Below are positions 9,469 through 18,305 of a stretch of 29,986 bases of DNA, piece by piece. How positions within the stretch are numbered: position 1 is the first letter of the stretch; the number at the start of each line of letters is the position of its first letter. The notes beneath the pieces are model-generated. The model did not search any database. It saw only the letters and a program-made list of their open reading frames with translations, and was not told the DNA's origin. The stretch is from Vavraia culicis subsp. floridensis (lineage: Eukaryota > Microsporidia > Pleistophoridae), in assembly GCF_000192795.1 (NCBI RefSeq), contig NW_007360650.1:15925-45910 (forward strand). The letters are read 5' to 3'. A program made the position numbers and the translations under genes.

Positions 9469-9972
9469 TTAATCGGCATCAGCAACCACCAACGGCTTCC
9501 TCATCGCCACAATCTCAACATGGCACGGCTTAGTGTTGTACGGATTGACACGCCCATACGCGCGCTGTATCCTTCCGTAGATCTGTGGCGCCTTGTTAAC
9601 CTGGCAGTGCACAATCACAAGGTCATCCGGCTCAATTCCCTTCTTCTCCGCCTCGGTCACCAAATTGCTGATCAACCCTATGAATGCCTGGCACGGCTTG
9701 ACCGGCCACTTCCCGCGCGAGTCGGCACGGCTCGAGCCCTTCTCGTATTTCTTCGCCTGCGCGGTCCTCCCGCACTTCTTTGCATAGCGCGTCACCTTGA
9801 TGCAGTCCTTGCGGTTGATGACGTTCTTGAGGAACGACGCCGCACGTGTGAGCGTAAGCTTTTTGAGCTGCGCGGACACTTCGCGAGCGTTCTTGAACTT
9901 TACGCGCAGCGATTTTGCATTCGTATGGACGGTGTTGGCGGGGTCCTCTATGGGGATGGAGTATTTATGCAT
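9469..9972 (-). CDS. RPL17: 60S ribosomal protein uL22 (eukaryotic L17)
   Basis: This 167-residue protein matches eukaryotic uL22 end to end: an N-terminal LRVKFKNAREV block, the lysine-rich RYAKKCGRTAQAKKY region, GKWPVKPCQAF, LVIVHCQVNKAPQIYGRI, and the signature AYGRVNPYNTKPCHVEI near the C-terminus (the long beta-hairpin that lines the polypeptide exit tunnel). It binds 23S-type rRNA near the tunnel. The tail after this block is shorter than in animals, in keeping with reduced microsporidian ribosomes. The start is the only sensible ATG, and a CCC motif (ATCCCTAAG on the minus strand) ends a few bases before it. By eye it is markedly more GC-rich than its flanks. No intron interrupts the frame. 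Confidence 0.95.
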   Translation of the reverse strand: MHKYSIPIEDPANTVHTNAKSLRVKFKNAREVSAQLKKLTLTRAASFLKNVINRKDCIKVTRYAKKCGRTAQAKKYEKGSSRADSRGKWPVKPCQAFIGLISNLVTEAEKKGIEPDDLVIVHCQVNKAPQIYGRIQRAYGRVNPYNTKPCHVEIVAMRKPLVVADAD

Positions 9973-9979
9973 TTTCTTA

Positions 9980-9982
9980 GGG
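9980..9982 (-). promoter_or_regulatory. CCC-type motif before the uL22 start codon
   Basis: On the minus strand TTTATCCCTAAGAAA precedes the ATG. The CCC falls seven bases before it, as in other housekeeping genes here. Confidence 0.45.
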
Positions 9983-10753
9983 ATAAAAAAATTTGAAATT
10001 TTATGTGAAGGGCCGTTCTACGGCTCGGTGCTGGGGGAGAAAGGAACATTTGCGTGATGCGCCAGGAACGGGTGTACCTACGGTTTGGTGGACCGTAGAC
10101 TGCCAATACAACTGCTCGCGCACCTTGGCGAGGACAACACGCATTCGGCAGAACTGCCATTTCGTTGCATGCGTACCACGAAGGCATTCCTGGACAGTGT
10201 GCGCCAGAAGAGCACCAAAACCGGTTGAGCAAAGGACCGCTCCTCCATGACGGAGCATGCCATGCCACGCGTATGAAATCGTTCTATGAGATGCGCTCAC
10301 CGCTGCATTGAACTTCAAAATGAAAGTTTTTACGATCTCTGAACACGTTCAGCTCGTAAAGGAACGGCCAACATCACTGAGTATGCACCATCTTTGCTGG
10401 TGCGCTCAACGACCGGTACACGGCAATTGTCTTAGGTAAGGGCGCTTAAACGAAAGAACTGGCAGCGACTTATTCGAAGAAGAGGGGCAGTAAAGCGCAT
10501 TTGTTGCAGCCCGTACCTAAAAAAGAATATTTTTGAACGGTGGACTAAAACCGTTTTTAAACGAGATTTGAACTATTTTACACAGCAAGCTGAGTTAACT
10601 CTGTCCAGGAAGGGAACAGAACTGATTGCTTGCAAAAAATTTGTTCCTTTCCTCTGCTCCATCTACCCGGCCCTGTGCCACTCCTGCTCTGTTTCTTTGG
10701 CAAGAGCTGAAAGGCTAACTCTAAGTTAATGCTTGCATGCCATCTGCGAGTAA

Positions 10754-10840
10754 CAGCTGAATGCATTGTAAAAATTATTTTTAATTTTATGCTAAAATGA
10801 GAAATTAAAAATAATTTAATAATTTTAATGCACTCAGCTG
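10754..10840. repeat. Imperfect inverted repeat (foldback), about 35-bp arms
   Basis: The left arm starts CAGCTGAATGCATT and runs into TTATTTTTAATTTT. The right arm is its near reverse complement and ends AATGCACTCAGCTG. The arms are separated by roughly 15 bases. It resembles a small foldback element or a transcript hairpin. Confidence 0.75.
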
Positions 10841-11025
10841 CCAAGTCTTCCTTCTGATCAGGATCGGGCAATCACCACAAATACTGCATAATACGCGTAC
10901 CGAACCGGTGCGCTGTGCTCTTCGTTGCCCATGTGCCTGCAATTTGATCGGTAGCACAGCAATTGCATTGAAAAATGTGCCAGAAAGGGAAAGAGCGGCA
11001 AAAAAGGATTAGCGCCCTGCAGAAA

Positions 11026-11033
11026 GTATAAAA
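11026..11033 (+). promoter_or_regulatory. TATA box (GTATAAAA)
   Basis: GTATAAAA ends 20 bases before the ATG at 11054. The short spacing implies a very short 5' UTR. There is no CCC motif between it and the start codon. Confidence 0.5.
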
Positions 11034-11053
11034 CAGAGAATGGCCTGCTAACC

Positions 11054-11353
11054 ATGAACAGCACCACATCGTTGGCACCGCTCGAATTTGCTACTTCGTC
11101 TAATTCTACCGACACGAACATAACGGACGTAGCGAGCAGCATGAAAAGGCGGTCTACCTCGCTCATCGCGTTAGAACCGATTCTTCTGATCGTGATAATC
11201 TGCTACTTCCTTTATTGCCTTCAGTTCAGAGTACGGCGAATTTACAACCAAAGCAGACCGCTTGAGGAACGAGCAGAGGAAGCGCACTTAAAAGCTGCAC
11301 ATGATGGCATACCGAGCAGAGCCGTAGCCCTGGACAGAGAGACTGTGGTGTGA
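11054..11353 (+). CDS. Small single-pass membrane protein of unknown function
   Basis: A 99-residue protein. The first 37 residues are rich in Ser/Thr/Asn and hold three N-glycosylation-type sequons (Asn2, Asn17, Asn22). One transmembrane helix (about 38-58, LIALEPILLIVIICYFLYC) is followed by the basic stop-transfer RVRRIYNQSR and a 35-residue charged tail. There is no cleavable signal peptide, so the layout suggests N-outside, C-cytosolic insertion by the single helix. I recognise no family. A TATA box at 11026-11033 supports the ATG chosen. Its plan resembles the proteins at 14297-14926, 16588-16791 and 17493-17921, although the sequences do not align by eye. Confidence 0.6.
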   Translation: MNSTTSLAPLEFATSSNSTDTNITDVASSMKRRSTSLIALEPILLIVIICYFLYCLQFRVRRIYNQSRPLEERAEEAHLKAAHDGIPSRAVALDRETVV

Positions 11354-12526
11354 TCGTTAAAATGATGCTAACAGGTGCGTTCTTCACATGGTTTAAGTTT
11401 TTAAAGTTTTGCACCAAAATGCCATTTTTTACAATCACGTTTTACCACCTCACACCGTGCATGCCTCGATGCGCACCACTCCTTCGATCCGTTTCGTAGC
11501 AAAATTCGCCTGAGCACCGCTGCAAGTTGAACCAGCAGTACAAACCGCTCCATGGCCGTAGAACACAGCGGAACGGTGGGGTGAACGCTTCTCATGCAGT
11601 GCCAACCGAGCACTCATCCTGAAATAGCAGGGCATAAAGCAATTGGCCGTGTACAAAGCGTTGCTTTCACAGCAGGCTGAGAGCGTGCTGCTGCGTGGCG
11701 AGGTGAGTAAGTGGGGGCAAAACGATGGGCAGCTGCGGTGTGCGCCAACGGACCAGGAAAACGTGCTGTGGTAGTTGAACGTACTTTTGGTGAAGCAACG
11801 CTCTTGCACGTGCAACGGACCAGGAAAGCGTGCTATGCCGTGCTCCCTCTACAAAATAATTAAGCATTCATTTGCCTTGGTAGGATTATTACGGGGTGCT
11901 TCTCTGATGCACGGCATGGTACCTCATCCACCGTACCGTGGCACAGCGCTACGGCACGGTAAACGAGCAGTTCAAGAAAATTACGGTGAACGGTTCATTA
12001 AATACCCAAGGATTCGTCTTATGGAGCAAAATGCAGCGGTGACAGCAACACGCTCGTTCTACCCGGTCGTGCAAATGACGGCAACGCGCTCACGCACCAT
12101 GTCCTGTGCTCGTTCTATGGTTCATGCTGGAACGGCCCCTCCAAACGAAGCGTTCCACCAATTCACAGTTTCTAAAACCACCCGCCACGAAAACGAGCAT
12201 TCATAGGAAAAGCGCTGCTTGCAGAGCATGCTATGCAATCTGTGCGCTTGCCTGGAAGTGGCAACCAAGCACATCCTGGTGTTTGATGCTGAGTCCAGCG
12301 CATCGAACAGCAACTACGTTGCATTTAGCTGGAGGGCACGGGCGTGGCAGACTTTGTACGCAACTGCAGAACGGTTTGTTTGACTGTGCCCATCGGTGAC
12401 GCACAGCGCTCCTTGTGTGCGCGGCAGAGCATGGCCGTGTGCACTGCCACTGCCGTACATTCGGTGCAAGGGAAATTGCACGCAGACCGTAGCAGAGCCT
12501 TGTCCACACGGCAGCGGCACAAAATT
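11354..12526. other. GC-richer spacer without an intact gene
   Basis: More GC-rich than most spacers, with many short overlapping frames on both strands, none ATG-started with a domain. A 22-base block (CAACGGACCAGGAAA.CGTGCT) occurs twice, at 11746-11767 and 11813-11834. It could include further decayed coding sequence upstream of the relic at 12527, but I cannot name any. Confidence 0.4.
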
Positions 12527-14150
12527 TGAAATTATACCGGCTCACATTCCAAAGCTGCTCTTCGAGAAGGTGCTGTCAAAACACCACGTCCCCTACTTCA
12601 CCTCTGCTGAGGTGTGCACGCTTGTTGAGTGCCCGCTTCTCTTCAAGGACAAGCGGGCACTGCTTGCATACGTTGTGTACCTCCACCTGCAGAGCCACCC
12701 AAGCTTTGTCCATCAGGTGGCGGCATGCCGCAGCGAAGAGTTCTTCGCTGTGTTTGTGTGCGGCACGGAGCACGCTGCGAACGGTTTTGCGTTGTTGATC
12801 GGTTCGAGCGTGGTGGTAGGGCTGCAGGGTGGTAGGGCTGCAGGGTGGTAGGGCTGCAGGGTGGTAGGGCTGCAGGACAAGCACTGCAGCAATAAGCAGC
12901 AGCAATAAGCAGCTCATCGCTGTGCACCACCACGTTGAGCTGGGCACGCCGCTGCTCGGATTCATGTTCGATTGCCTGAGCGTGAGCTACGGTTGCCTTG
13001 CCGAACACGAGGAGGTTCTGCTGCGGCACAGGCACATCTCTGAGATCGCCCAAGAGTTCCGTAGAATTACCGTGCCTGCGTGTACGAGGCAGTTTAATGA
13101 GGGGATACGAATCACCGTGGCATGCCATCACTGCTCCGTTGAGTTCATCGATTCGTTGTCGTGCGGGCTCAAAACCGTGAGCACGAGCATGTGCGGGAGT
13201 CTGCACCGCACCGTAAATCGCGTTCACCGGGACATTGCAGAGCTGCCGTACACCAAGTGCTTGTTCCACGCACCGTGGAGGACTTGGAAATGCTCCGCTG
13301 CGATGCTGCGCCCGACACAAGCTCTAGATTTGAGGGCAAATGCTGCAGCACTGCGGTGCACGGAGTGCAAGCAGCGTTCTATCTCTCCAATAATGCGAAC
13401 TTTGGTCGGGTCAGCCTGCACACGACCGACTCGCACTTCATGTTTGGTGCGGACAGAGGGTCGGAGAGCCACTTTTTGGAGCTGAAGGACGCTAAAATTG
13501 AGCTGAGGGCGTAACAGCCGATCAGGAGATCGCATTCGATGGCAGAAACACGTGCCAAGGCGAGCAGGTGGTTTGATTTACAGCCCTTTATGGCCCCAAG
13601 CCGTGTCTCAGACGCAGCATGGCGATCAAAGCATCACCAACTCGCGATCAGCCCCACGCTCCTGTGCAACATCGGCTTAGATCGCACCTTGGCGCTGCCT
13701 GACCGCTCCGGCACGCTTGGGGATGCGTGCCTGGTGCTGGGCGTTAAAGCGTGCTCGATCTCAGGAAAACGGAGTGTCTTGATCGTTTGACGGTGGAGCT
13801 CTCAATGGCAGGTTCATGGGTGTGAGGCAGATCGGCCACCTACACCGCAGAAACGTGTGCCGTGACATCGATGTGATCAAGTCGCTGCTACTGGGCCTTG
13901 AGCGCGCAGATTGCCTGCAGCTCACGAGCGATTACCCGGCTGTGAGTTACCGCGGCATACGGCTGTACCACAGCGCTCGTCCCTTCAGCCCGCCACCGAG
14001 CACAAGCCTTGGATGCGTACCAACGTTGCGGCACAGGGAATCACCGCTGAGCTGCGACACCTCATGGGCGTACATTTACAAATGTCCTGGTCAACCACCT
14101 TCTGCAATGGCAAACGTGCCAGTCCTGAGAGCAATTCTACGAATGAATGC
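12527..14150 (+). pseudogene. Frameshifted, truncated MutS/MSH2-like relic lacking the ATPase domain
   Basis: Collinear coding fragments in changing plus-strand frames resemble the N-terminal half of a MutS homologue. Piece 1 (about 12527-12810) may be the N-terminal domain. Piece 2 (about 12913-13270) resembles connector domain II (GFMFDCLSVSYGCLAEHEE, then an ISEIAQEF...ITVPA strand). Piece 3 (about 13270-13514) has DLEMLR and NNANFGRVSLHTTDSHFMF, like MSH2's conserved 'SNFG.f.l...d.s.yM'. Next come NTCQGEQVV in one frame and WFDLQPFM in another (about 13545-13595), matching the family's 'c.T.qG.r.l..Wl.QPl.d'. Piece 5 (13814-13930, RFMGVRQIGHLHRRNVCRDID) fits the lever region. Stops, frameshifts and a non-triplet 16-bp repeat break it, and no GPNMGGKST Walker A motif follows. 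The fragment order supports the call; each match alone is weak. MSH2 would recognise DNA mismatches. Another MutS-type gene is the main alternative. Confidence 0.5.
12812..12875. repeat. 16-bp tandem repeat, four copies, inside the relic
   Basis: Four exact copies of GGTGGTAGGGCTGCAG are followed by a short doubled GCAATAAGCAGCA block (to about 12913). The period is not a multiple of three, so it breaks any reading frame, which fits non-coding status. Confidence 0.95.
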
Positions 14151-14296
14151 GTATTAGCAGTACCTCACGCTGTACGCTTTTACCTATGCTGCGGTTCAAA
14201 GCTTTTAAACATTCCCGGCAACGAAGCTAGGCACCATGCACGTCACCGTTTCATTCGAACATTAAATAACTTTAATCAGCCGTCCACTAAAACACT

Positions 14297-14926
14297 TCAT
14301 GCTACATTTTGCCGGTCAGCTTTCCTTGGCGCCTTGCCCGATCGCGGAGAAGCGGTAGGACGCTCTTCCTCCTGTGAAAGGAGATCGGTCATTTTATAAG
14401 CATCATAACCGCCCTTCTTATTCGTTTCATCCTTGTTTTCCGTTGAAAAAGTACCAGCAACACCCGAATTCTCTCCACCCTCTGCTCCTCTTTCCCGTGC
14501 ACCACAGAGACTAAGACCCTGTCTCCTACGACGTCGCACATAGTGGTACAGTAACACAACAAATAAGACAAGCACCAAGCAGCTGAACACAGGAATAGAA
14601 GCGTACAAACCATACGAAGATGCATTGTTGGTACCTGGATCAGCAACAATACCGGTAATATCTGTATCTGGCCTAGCGGTCGGTAAGTATTCAGGCAGTG
14701 GGGTAGGTTCAGGCAGTGGGGTAGGTTCAGGTAGTGTGGTAAGTTCAGGTAGTATGGTAGGTTCAGGCAATAAGGTGAGATTAGGTAGTATGGTAAGTTC
14801 AGGCGGTGGGGTGTATTCTCCAAATCCAGACGAGTTCAATGTCGTCATGTTGAAAAAATCTTCATCATCAATTGCAGTGAGCTCAAGTCCGGGAGAAGCT
14901 GTTCCTTCGTATGAATTGTTTGACAT
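14297..14926 (-). CDS. Single-pass membrane protein with a proline-rich LPEPT-repeat ectodomain
   Basis: A 209-residue protein. The N-terminal part (1-106) is acidic and sequon-rich (Asn3, Asn27, Asn31, Asn49) and has seven hexapeptide repeats of the type PE(L/P)T-x-L at about 42-83, an extended, potentially O-glycosylated stalk. One transmembrane helix (about 107-130, ending LFVVLLYHYV) is followed by RRRRRQ and a roughly 75-residue charged tail rich in Gly, Glu and Lys. The positive-inside rule puts the repeats outside the cell. There is no signal peptide. I recognise no family; the plan is mucin-like. A TATA box 25 bases upstream supports the start. It overlaps nothing and lies on the opposite strand just beyond the MutS-like relic. 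Confidence 0.7.
   Translation of the reverse strand: MSNNSYEGTASPGLELTAIDDEDFFNMTTLNSSGFGEYTPPPELTILPNLTLLPEPTILPELTTLPEPTPLPEPTPLPEYLPTARPDTDITGIVADPGTNNASSYGLYASIPVFSCLVLVLFVVLLYHYVRRRRRQGLSLCGARERGAEGGENSGVAGTFSTENKDETNKKGGYDAYKMTDLLSQEEERPTASPRSGKAPRKADRQNVA
14684..14811. repeat. In-frame 18-bp tandem repeat (PE[LP]T-x-L x7)
   Basis: About seven degenerate copies of an 18-bp unit (plus-strand form GTAGGTTCAGGCAGTGGG) encode the hexapeptide stalk of the membrane protein at 14297-14926. Confidence 0.9.
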
Positions 14927-14950
14927 AAGATGTTAAACGTAAAATGCTGC

Positions 14951-14978
14951 GTATTTATACTTTTAAAAAGTATAAATA
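14951..14978. promoter_or_regulatory. Palindromic TATA element (TATTTATACTTTT / AAAAGTATAAATA)
   Basis: Two perfect 13-base arms flank one base, so a TATAAATA box faces both ways. The minus-strand copy (GTATAAATAC) ends 24 bases before the ATG at 14926. The plus-strand copy has only a 30-codon frame after it (ATG 14984 to stop 15076), which I do not call a gene. Confidence 0.55.
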
Positions 14979-16560
14979 AGGAAATGTACGTATCCGTTCA
15001 GCAAAACCTTCACATCTTTAGAGCAAATTTACCAAAACTGGTTAGCATGCCATTCATTGCACCATCCGAACACTAAGCCTTGCTCCTGTTACGGACAGAG
15101 ACTCCTTTATGGTATGCCCATTTGCTTGTTGTAAGGCTCACAGCATTTTACCAGCACCGATTCGGTCATAGCGCAATTTTAGTGTTTGCACTGCATAATA
15201 ACTTATTCTAATGCACACAACGTTGGCATAAATAGAAATACAAGTTGAAAGATAATTGGTCAGTCCATAAAAATTTAAAAATTCTTACGCTACGTTTTTG
15301 CGCCAGTACAGCACTGCAAATTGTTACTAATTCGTTTCTCTAAACATTCTCAACCATTATTTACAAATAATGTTCAAAATGGTACAATTACCAAATATAA
15401 ATAAATTCTTCAACCGCTCTAAAGTATCTGAAACAAATGCAGAAACATACCATAACGTAATAAAGGAAAGAAAGTATTTAAAGGTAATTGCACCCTGTAC
15501 CATTTTATAAACGTAGATAGCGTAGCAATTAATTTCGTAATCAATTATTATGCATTATTAAGTAATTTGTGTTTGGTTCTGCTCAATTTATGGCATTCTC
15601 TATTGTACAGCCTAATGCGGAGCATGAACCAAAAAGTATAATTTACGAACACAAGAGTATGTTTTGCTGCTCTGTGCTCACAACCATTCATTACCATCGA
15701 TTCTTTACCATTTTGCACTCCATATCGGTTAAATTATTGCATAAATGTAAAAAAGTATTTTTAGCAAAAAATGAGCAGATAAGGTATGCATAAATAAATG
15801 AGAATAGAACAAGTGAGCAGATAAGGTATGCATAAATAAATGTACATAAAATAAATGTGCACTCATCTTCGCCACAGAAGAGTAAATGCAAAGCATTCTC
15901 AGTAAACAATCATAAAACAACGCACTAGAGCTGTGCGGTGCAATGAACTGCTCATGACCAAAAATATGCACATTCTTACCATAACTATGATTGCCATTCC
16001 CGTCTCCGCCATAAATTGTATGAGCAGTACACTCCAAACAAATTCGTTTATCCGTTCAACTCTTATGTTATGCACCGTATGTTCGTTCTTAATACCTTTC
16101 AGTTAAACATGTGCACAGAATTGGTTCGCTGAGTTACGCCACCAATTAAATCGTTCTTCGAAAATGTTTGCTAAAATTGCAGGTACGATCAAAACGTGCG
16201 GTTAGGAAGTAAAGCATTTCATAGGATGACCATCAATGGTACAATACCTGATATGAAGAGTACGGTGCTACGTTAAAATAAAGCTGCCTACACACGCCAT
16301 TTCATTATTTCAGAACATTCCTCTCAATACAGGCCCGTTCAACAGGTGATGCTCCGCAGTGCCGTAAAAGGAAATGTTAATATTATCAGACATTCTACAA
16401 CAACTGTATACAAATACGTTGCGTACCATGGTGTACAGGCACGTTCACAACATACTTAAACATGTTCTATGCTCCATTCTATCTCATTACTACACCAGAA
16501 CACTAATTTTTCAGAATATACCGCACAGTGAAACGTGGTATAACAGGTACGTACAAAAAA
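14979..16560. other. AT-rich spacer without a convincing gene
   Basis: The only candidates are a 46-codon frame at 15370-15510 (lysine/asparagine-rich, no domain; a possible donor GTAATT lies near its end) and an 83-codon frame from ATG 16374 to 16625 that overlaps the promoter and start of the gene at 16588. Direct repeats occur at 15772-15842. I call no gene. Confidence 0.45.
15772..15842. repeat. Direct repeat of 29 bases, 42-bp period
   Basis: TGAGCAGATAAGGTATGCATAAATAAATG occurs exactly at 15772-15800 and 15814-15842. Each copy contains a TGCATAAA octamer, a motif that recurs in other spacers of the window. Confidence 0.9.
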
Positions 16561-16569
16561 TATTTATAG
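16561..16569 (+). promoter_or_regulatory. TATA-like box (TATTTATAG)
   Basis: TATTTATAG ends 18 bases before the ATG at 16588, with no CCC motif between them. Confidence 0.4.
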
Positions 16570-16587
16570 CACGTATTTACGGACAGC

Positions 16588-16791
16588 ATGATGTTTACGG
16601 ACACGCAAAATATAACAAGTACTGAGGAAGTGGTGCCTACAACAACAGATCAATCAGCACAAGATCAGAGTATTTTTGAGAAGCATAACATACCAATTAT
16701 CACATTAACATTTGCTATCGTGTTTGTAGGGTTTGTTCTTTTGGTGTACTGCTTTAAAAATAGGTTGAGGCAGCTCTCGTTGCGTTGGTAG
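16588..16791 (+). CDS. Very small single-pass membrane protein of unknown function
   Basis: A 67-residue protein (66 if the second ATG at 16591 is used). Residues 1-33 are polar, Thr/Gln-rich and carry one sequon (Asn8). A transmembrane helix (about 35-55, IPIITLTFAIVFVGFVLLVY) is followed by CFKNRLRQLSLRW, a short basic tail that marks the cytosolic side. There is no signal peptide and no known family. Support comes from a close TATA-like element, a clean hydrophobic segment with correct charge flanks, and an AATAAA 33 bases after the stop. It shares its plan (polar sequon-bearing N-terminus, one helix, basic C-flank) with the other small membrane proteins in 11-18 kb. Confidence 0.55.
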   Translation: MMFTDTQNITSTEEVVPTTTDQSAQDQSIFEKHNIPIITLTFAIVFVGFVLLVYCFKNRLRQLSLRW

Positions 16792-16823
16792 TTCTGAATG
16801 GATGTAGTGCAGTAAACGGGTAA

Positions 16824-16829
16824 AATAAA
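16824..16829 (+). terminator. Putative polyadenylation signal AATAAA
   Basis: A canonical AATAAA lies 32 bases beyond the stop of the small membrane protein at 16588-16791. Confidence 0.4.
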
Positions 16830-17492
16830 GCGTTGGTGGTAACTGTGGTGTGTGCACAAGAAATGGTTCTGCTAAGCGAAATGGTGCAGAACTTTTACGC
16901 CATTTCTGTTTGTAGAGCGTTCAAGTATTTGTTCTGTACTCGTTAGTTTCTACGCTTTGCAGTAGATTAACATTCTTCTCTACCGTTGCAAAATCTTTAT
17001 GTTGTATTGCTGCATATCATGCATCGGGTGTTCTGCAGCACGTGCATTTAAAAGCGCGCTGTGTACCATTTAAAGCATGGCACAGGTAGATACACATTTC
17101 TAAGTTAGTACATGCTTAATACGATGGTGGTACTGTGACAGAATTGTTGTTCACTCAACGCAGAAAACAAACGATTGATCGCAAATGTTCCTCAGCTGAT
17201 CCTTCAAATAACGATTAGCAGTACGATGGTAAATTAAAATTTGCTGAATAATTCATATGCGGTAATTTTCGTATTTCTAGATTATCTTCACTACAGAAAC
17301 ACTTTTTCCACCATTCCGGTCAATCCTTCGGTAGCACTCATAAATAGCAATGCTCCACACTCACATTCCTTTTTTACGTTATTAACAGTCTTAGTGTTAA
17401 TGACAAGAAATGTTTTATCATTTTAATATGCCATATAAGTACAGCAATCAGAGTAAAAAAGAGCGTGCAGCACTGGCCCTGTGCTATCGCTG
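16830..17492. other. Spacer without a convincing gene
   Basis: A 61-codon frame at 17241-17426 has no ATG start. CATATAAG at about 17432-17439 is a possible TATA element for the gene at 17493, but it lies about 54 bases upstream, farther than for its neighbours. Confidence 0.5.
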
Positions 17493-17921
17493 ATGAACAC
17501 AACACAAGCAATCACCGGTGTACAAAATTGCTTACTACCAGATAACCACACGGTACGTTACATCGCACATAACGGTACGTATCACAGTTTATACGAGAGC
17601 GAAGTGAGTTCAACACCGATGCTCCATACAGAGTTGCACAGCGCGGGAGCATCATCAGGAACAACCGTTGCTGTTATTCTGCTTGGGCTGTCAGCAGGAC
17701 TGCTCGTGTTTCTGGGCTTATCATTGGCTTGGAAGAAGTTCTTTAAGCCCCCACCACCCAAACATCACCAAAAATCGCCTTCAACCGTATTTGTGCCCAT
17801 CATTGATGTGATAAAAGACACGGCATCGACCGACAGAATGTTGCCCATCGAATATGAGGATGATTGTTTGGTGGAATATCCAGGTAAAATGGTACACGAC
17901 CCGCATTATTACACCCATTAA
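17493..17921 (+). CDS. Single-pass membrane protein of unknown function
   Basis: A 142-residue protein starting MNTTQ. The ATG at 17493 is preferred over an upstream in-frame GTG. The N-terminal 57 residues are polar with sequons at Asn2, Asn18 and Asn27 and one Cys. A Gly/Ala/Leu-rich transmembrane helix (about 58-80, with ILLGLSAGLLVFLGLSLAW) is followed by KKFF, a PPPP run with KHHQK, and an acidic 50-residue tail ending in a HYYTH motif. The basic flank predicts C-inside topology. The polyproline stretch could bind SH3- or profilin-type partners, but that is inference. No family is recognised. It is the fourth member of the 11-18 kb group and lies just downstream of the minus-strand tyrosinase gene. 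Confidence 0.6.
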   Translation: MNTTQAITGVQNCLLPDNHTVRYIAHNGTYHSLYESEVSSTPMLHTELHSAGASSGTTVAVILLGLSAGLLVFLGLSLAWKKFFKPPPPKHHQKSPSTVFVPIIDVIKDTASTDRMLPIEYEDDCLVEYPGKMVHDPHYYTH

Positions 17922-18305
17922 AACGTATGATCTTATTTCGGTGCTGCACATCTTTTTGTTTCGTTTAGGATGGAGTTCCCCTTAATTTTTTTGTATTCTA
18001 CGTAACAAAGTACCGATTGGTACTTTTTTACGTATTTTTACTCTTTTAGATCGTACTGCTACAACACACCGTGTTAGATCATGGGCTGAGCTGTGCTCGT
18101 ATCACGCCACGTATTTTTATGATCCTTCATCCGTAACTATTCGTACGGTACGGTACTTACTAGGAAGGAGCTTTACCGCTGTATTTACAGAAGGTGTTTG
18201 TACCGCGTTCATTTTCATTTAATAGCTGCTAAATATGCAAGCGATGAGCTGTGCTATCTTTCGCATGCAGGATGCTTTCTAACACCCTCAGTAACAGTGT
18301 CTTGG
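17922..18305. other. Convergent spacer between membrane-protein and tyrosinase genes
   Basis: About 380 bases between two converging 3' ends. I see no gene, repeat or clear AATAAA on either strand. Confidence 0.6.

Larger units (their letters stand above)
9973..11053. other. Spacer upstream of uL22, without a convincing gene
   Basis: The part nearest uL22 (to about 10,320) is relatively GC-rich and has overlapping frames on both strands, but all start with TTG or are low in information. A 39-codon ATG frame at 10320-10439 ends at a possible splice donor (AGGTAAGG) and cannot be judged alone. A long imperfect inverted repeat lies at 10754-10840. Confidence 0.45.

Noticed and set aside
12527..14150. 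Spt6/Tex-like identity for the relic
   Set aside because: One stretch (around 13660-13760, CNIGLDRTLALPDRSG) recalled the Spt6 helix-hairpin-helix, but the order of the other fragments and the SNFG-like and QP motifs fit MutS/MSH2 better.
16374..16625. 83-residue ATG-started frame overlapping the small membrane protein
   Set aside because: It runs through the TATA-like element and start of the better-supported gene at 16588 and has no recognisable features.
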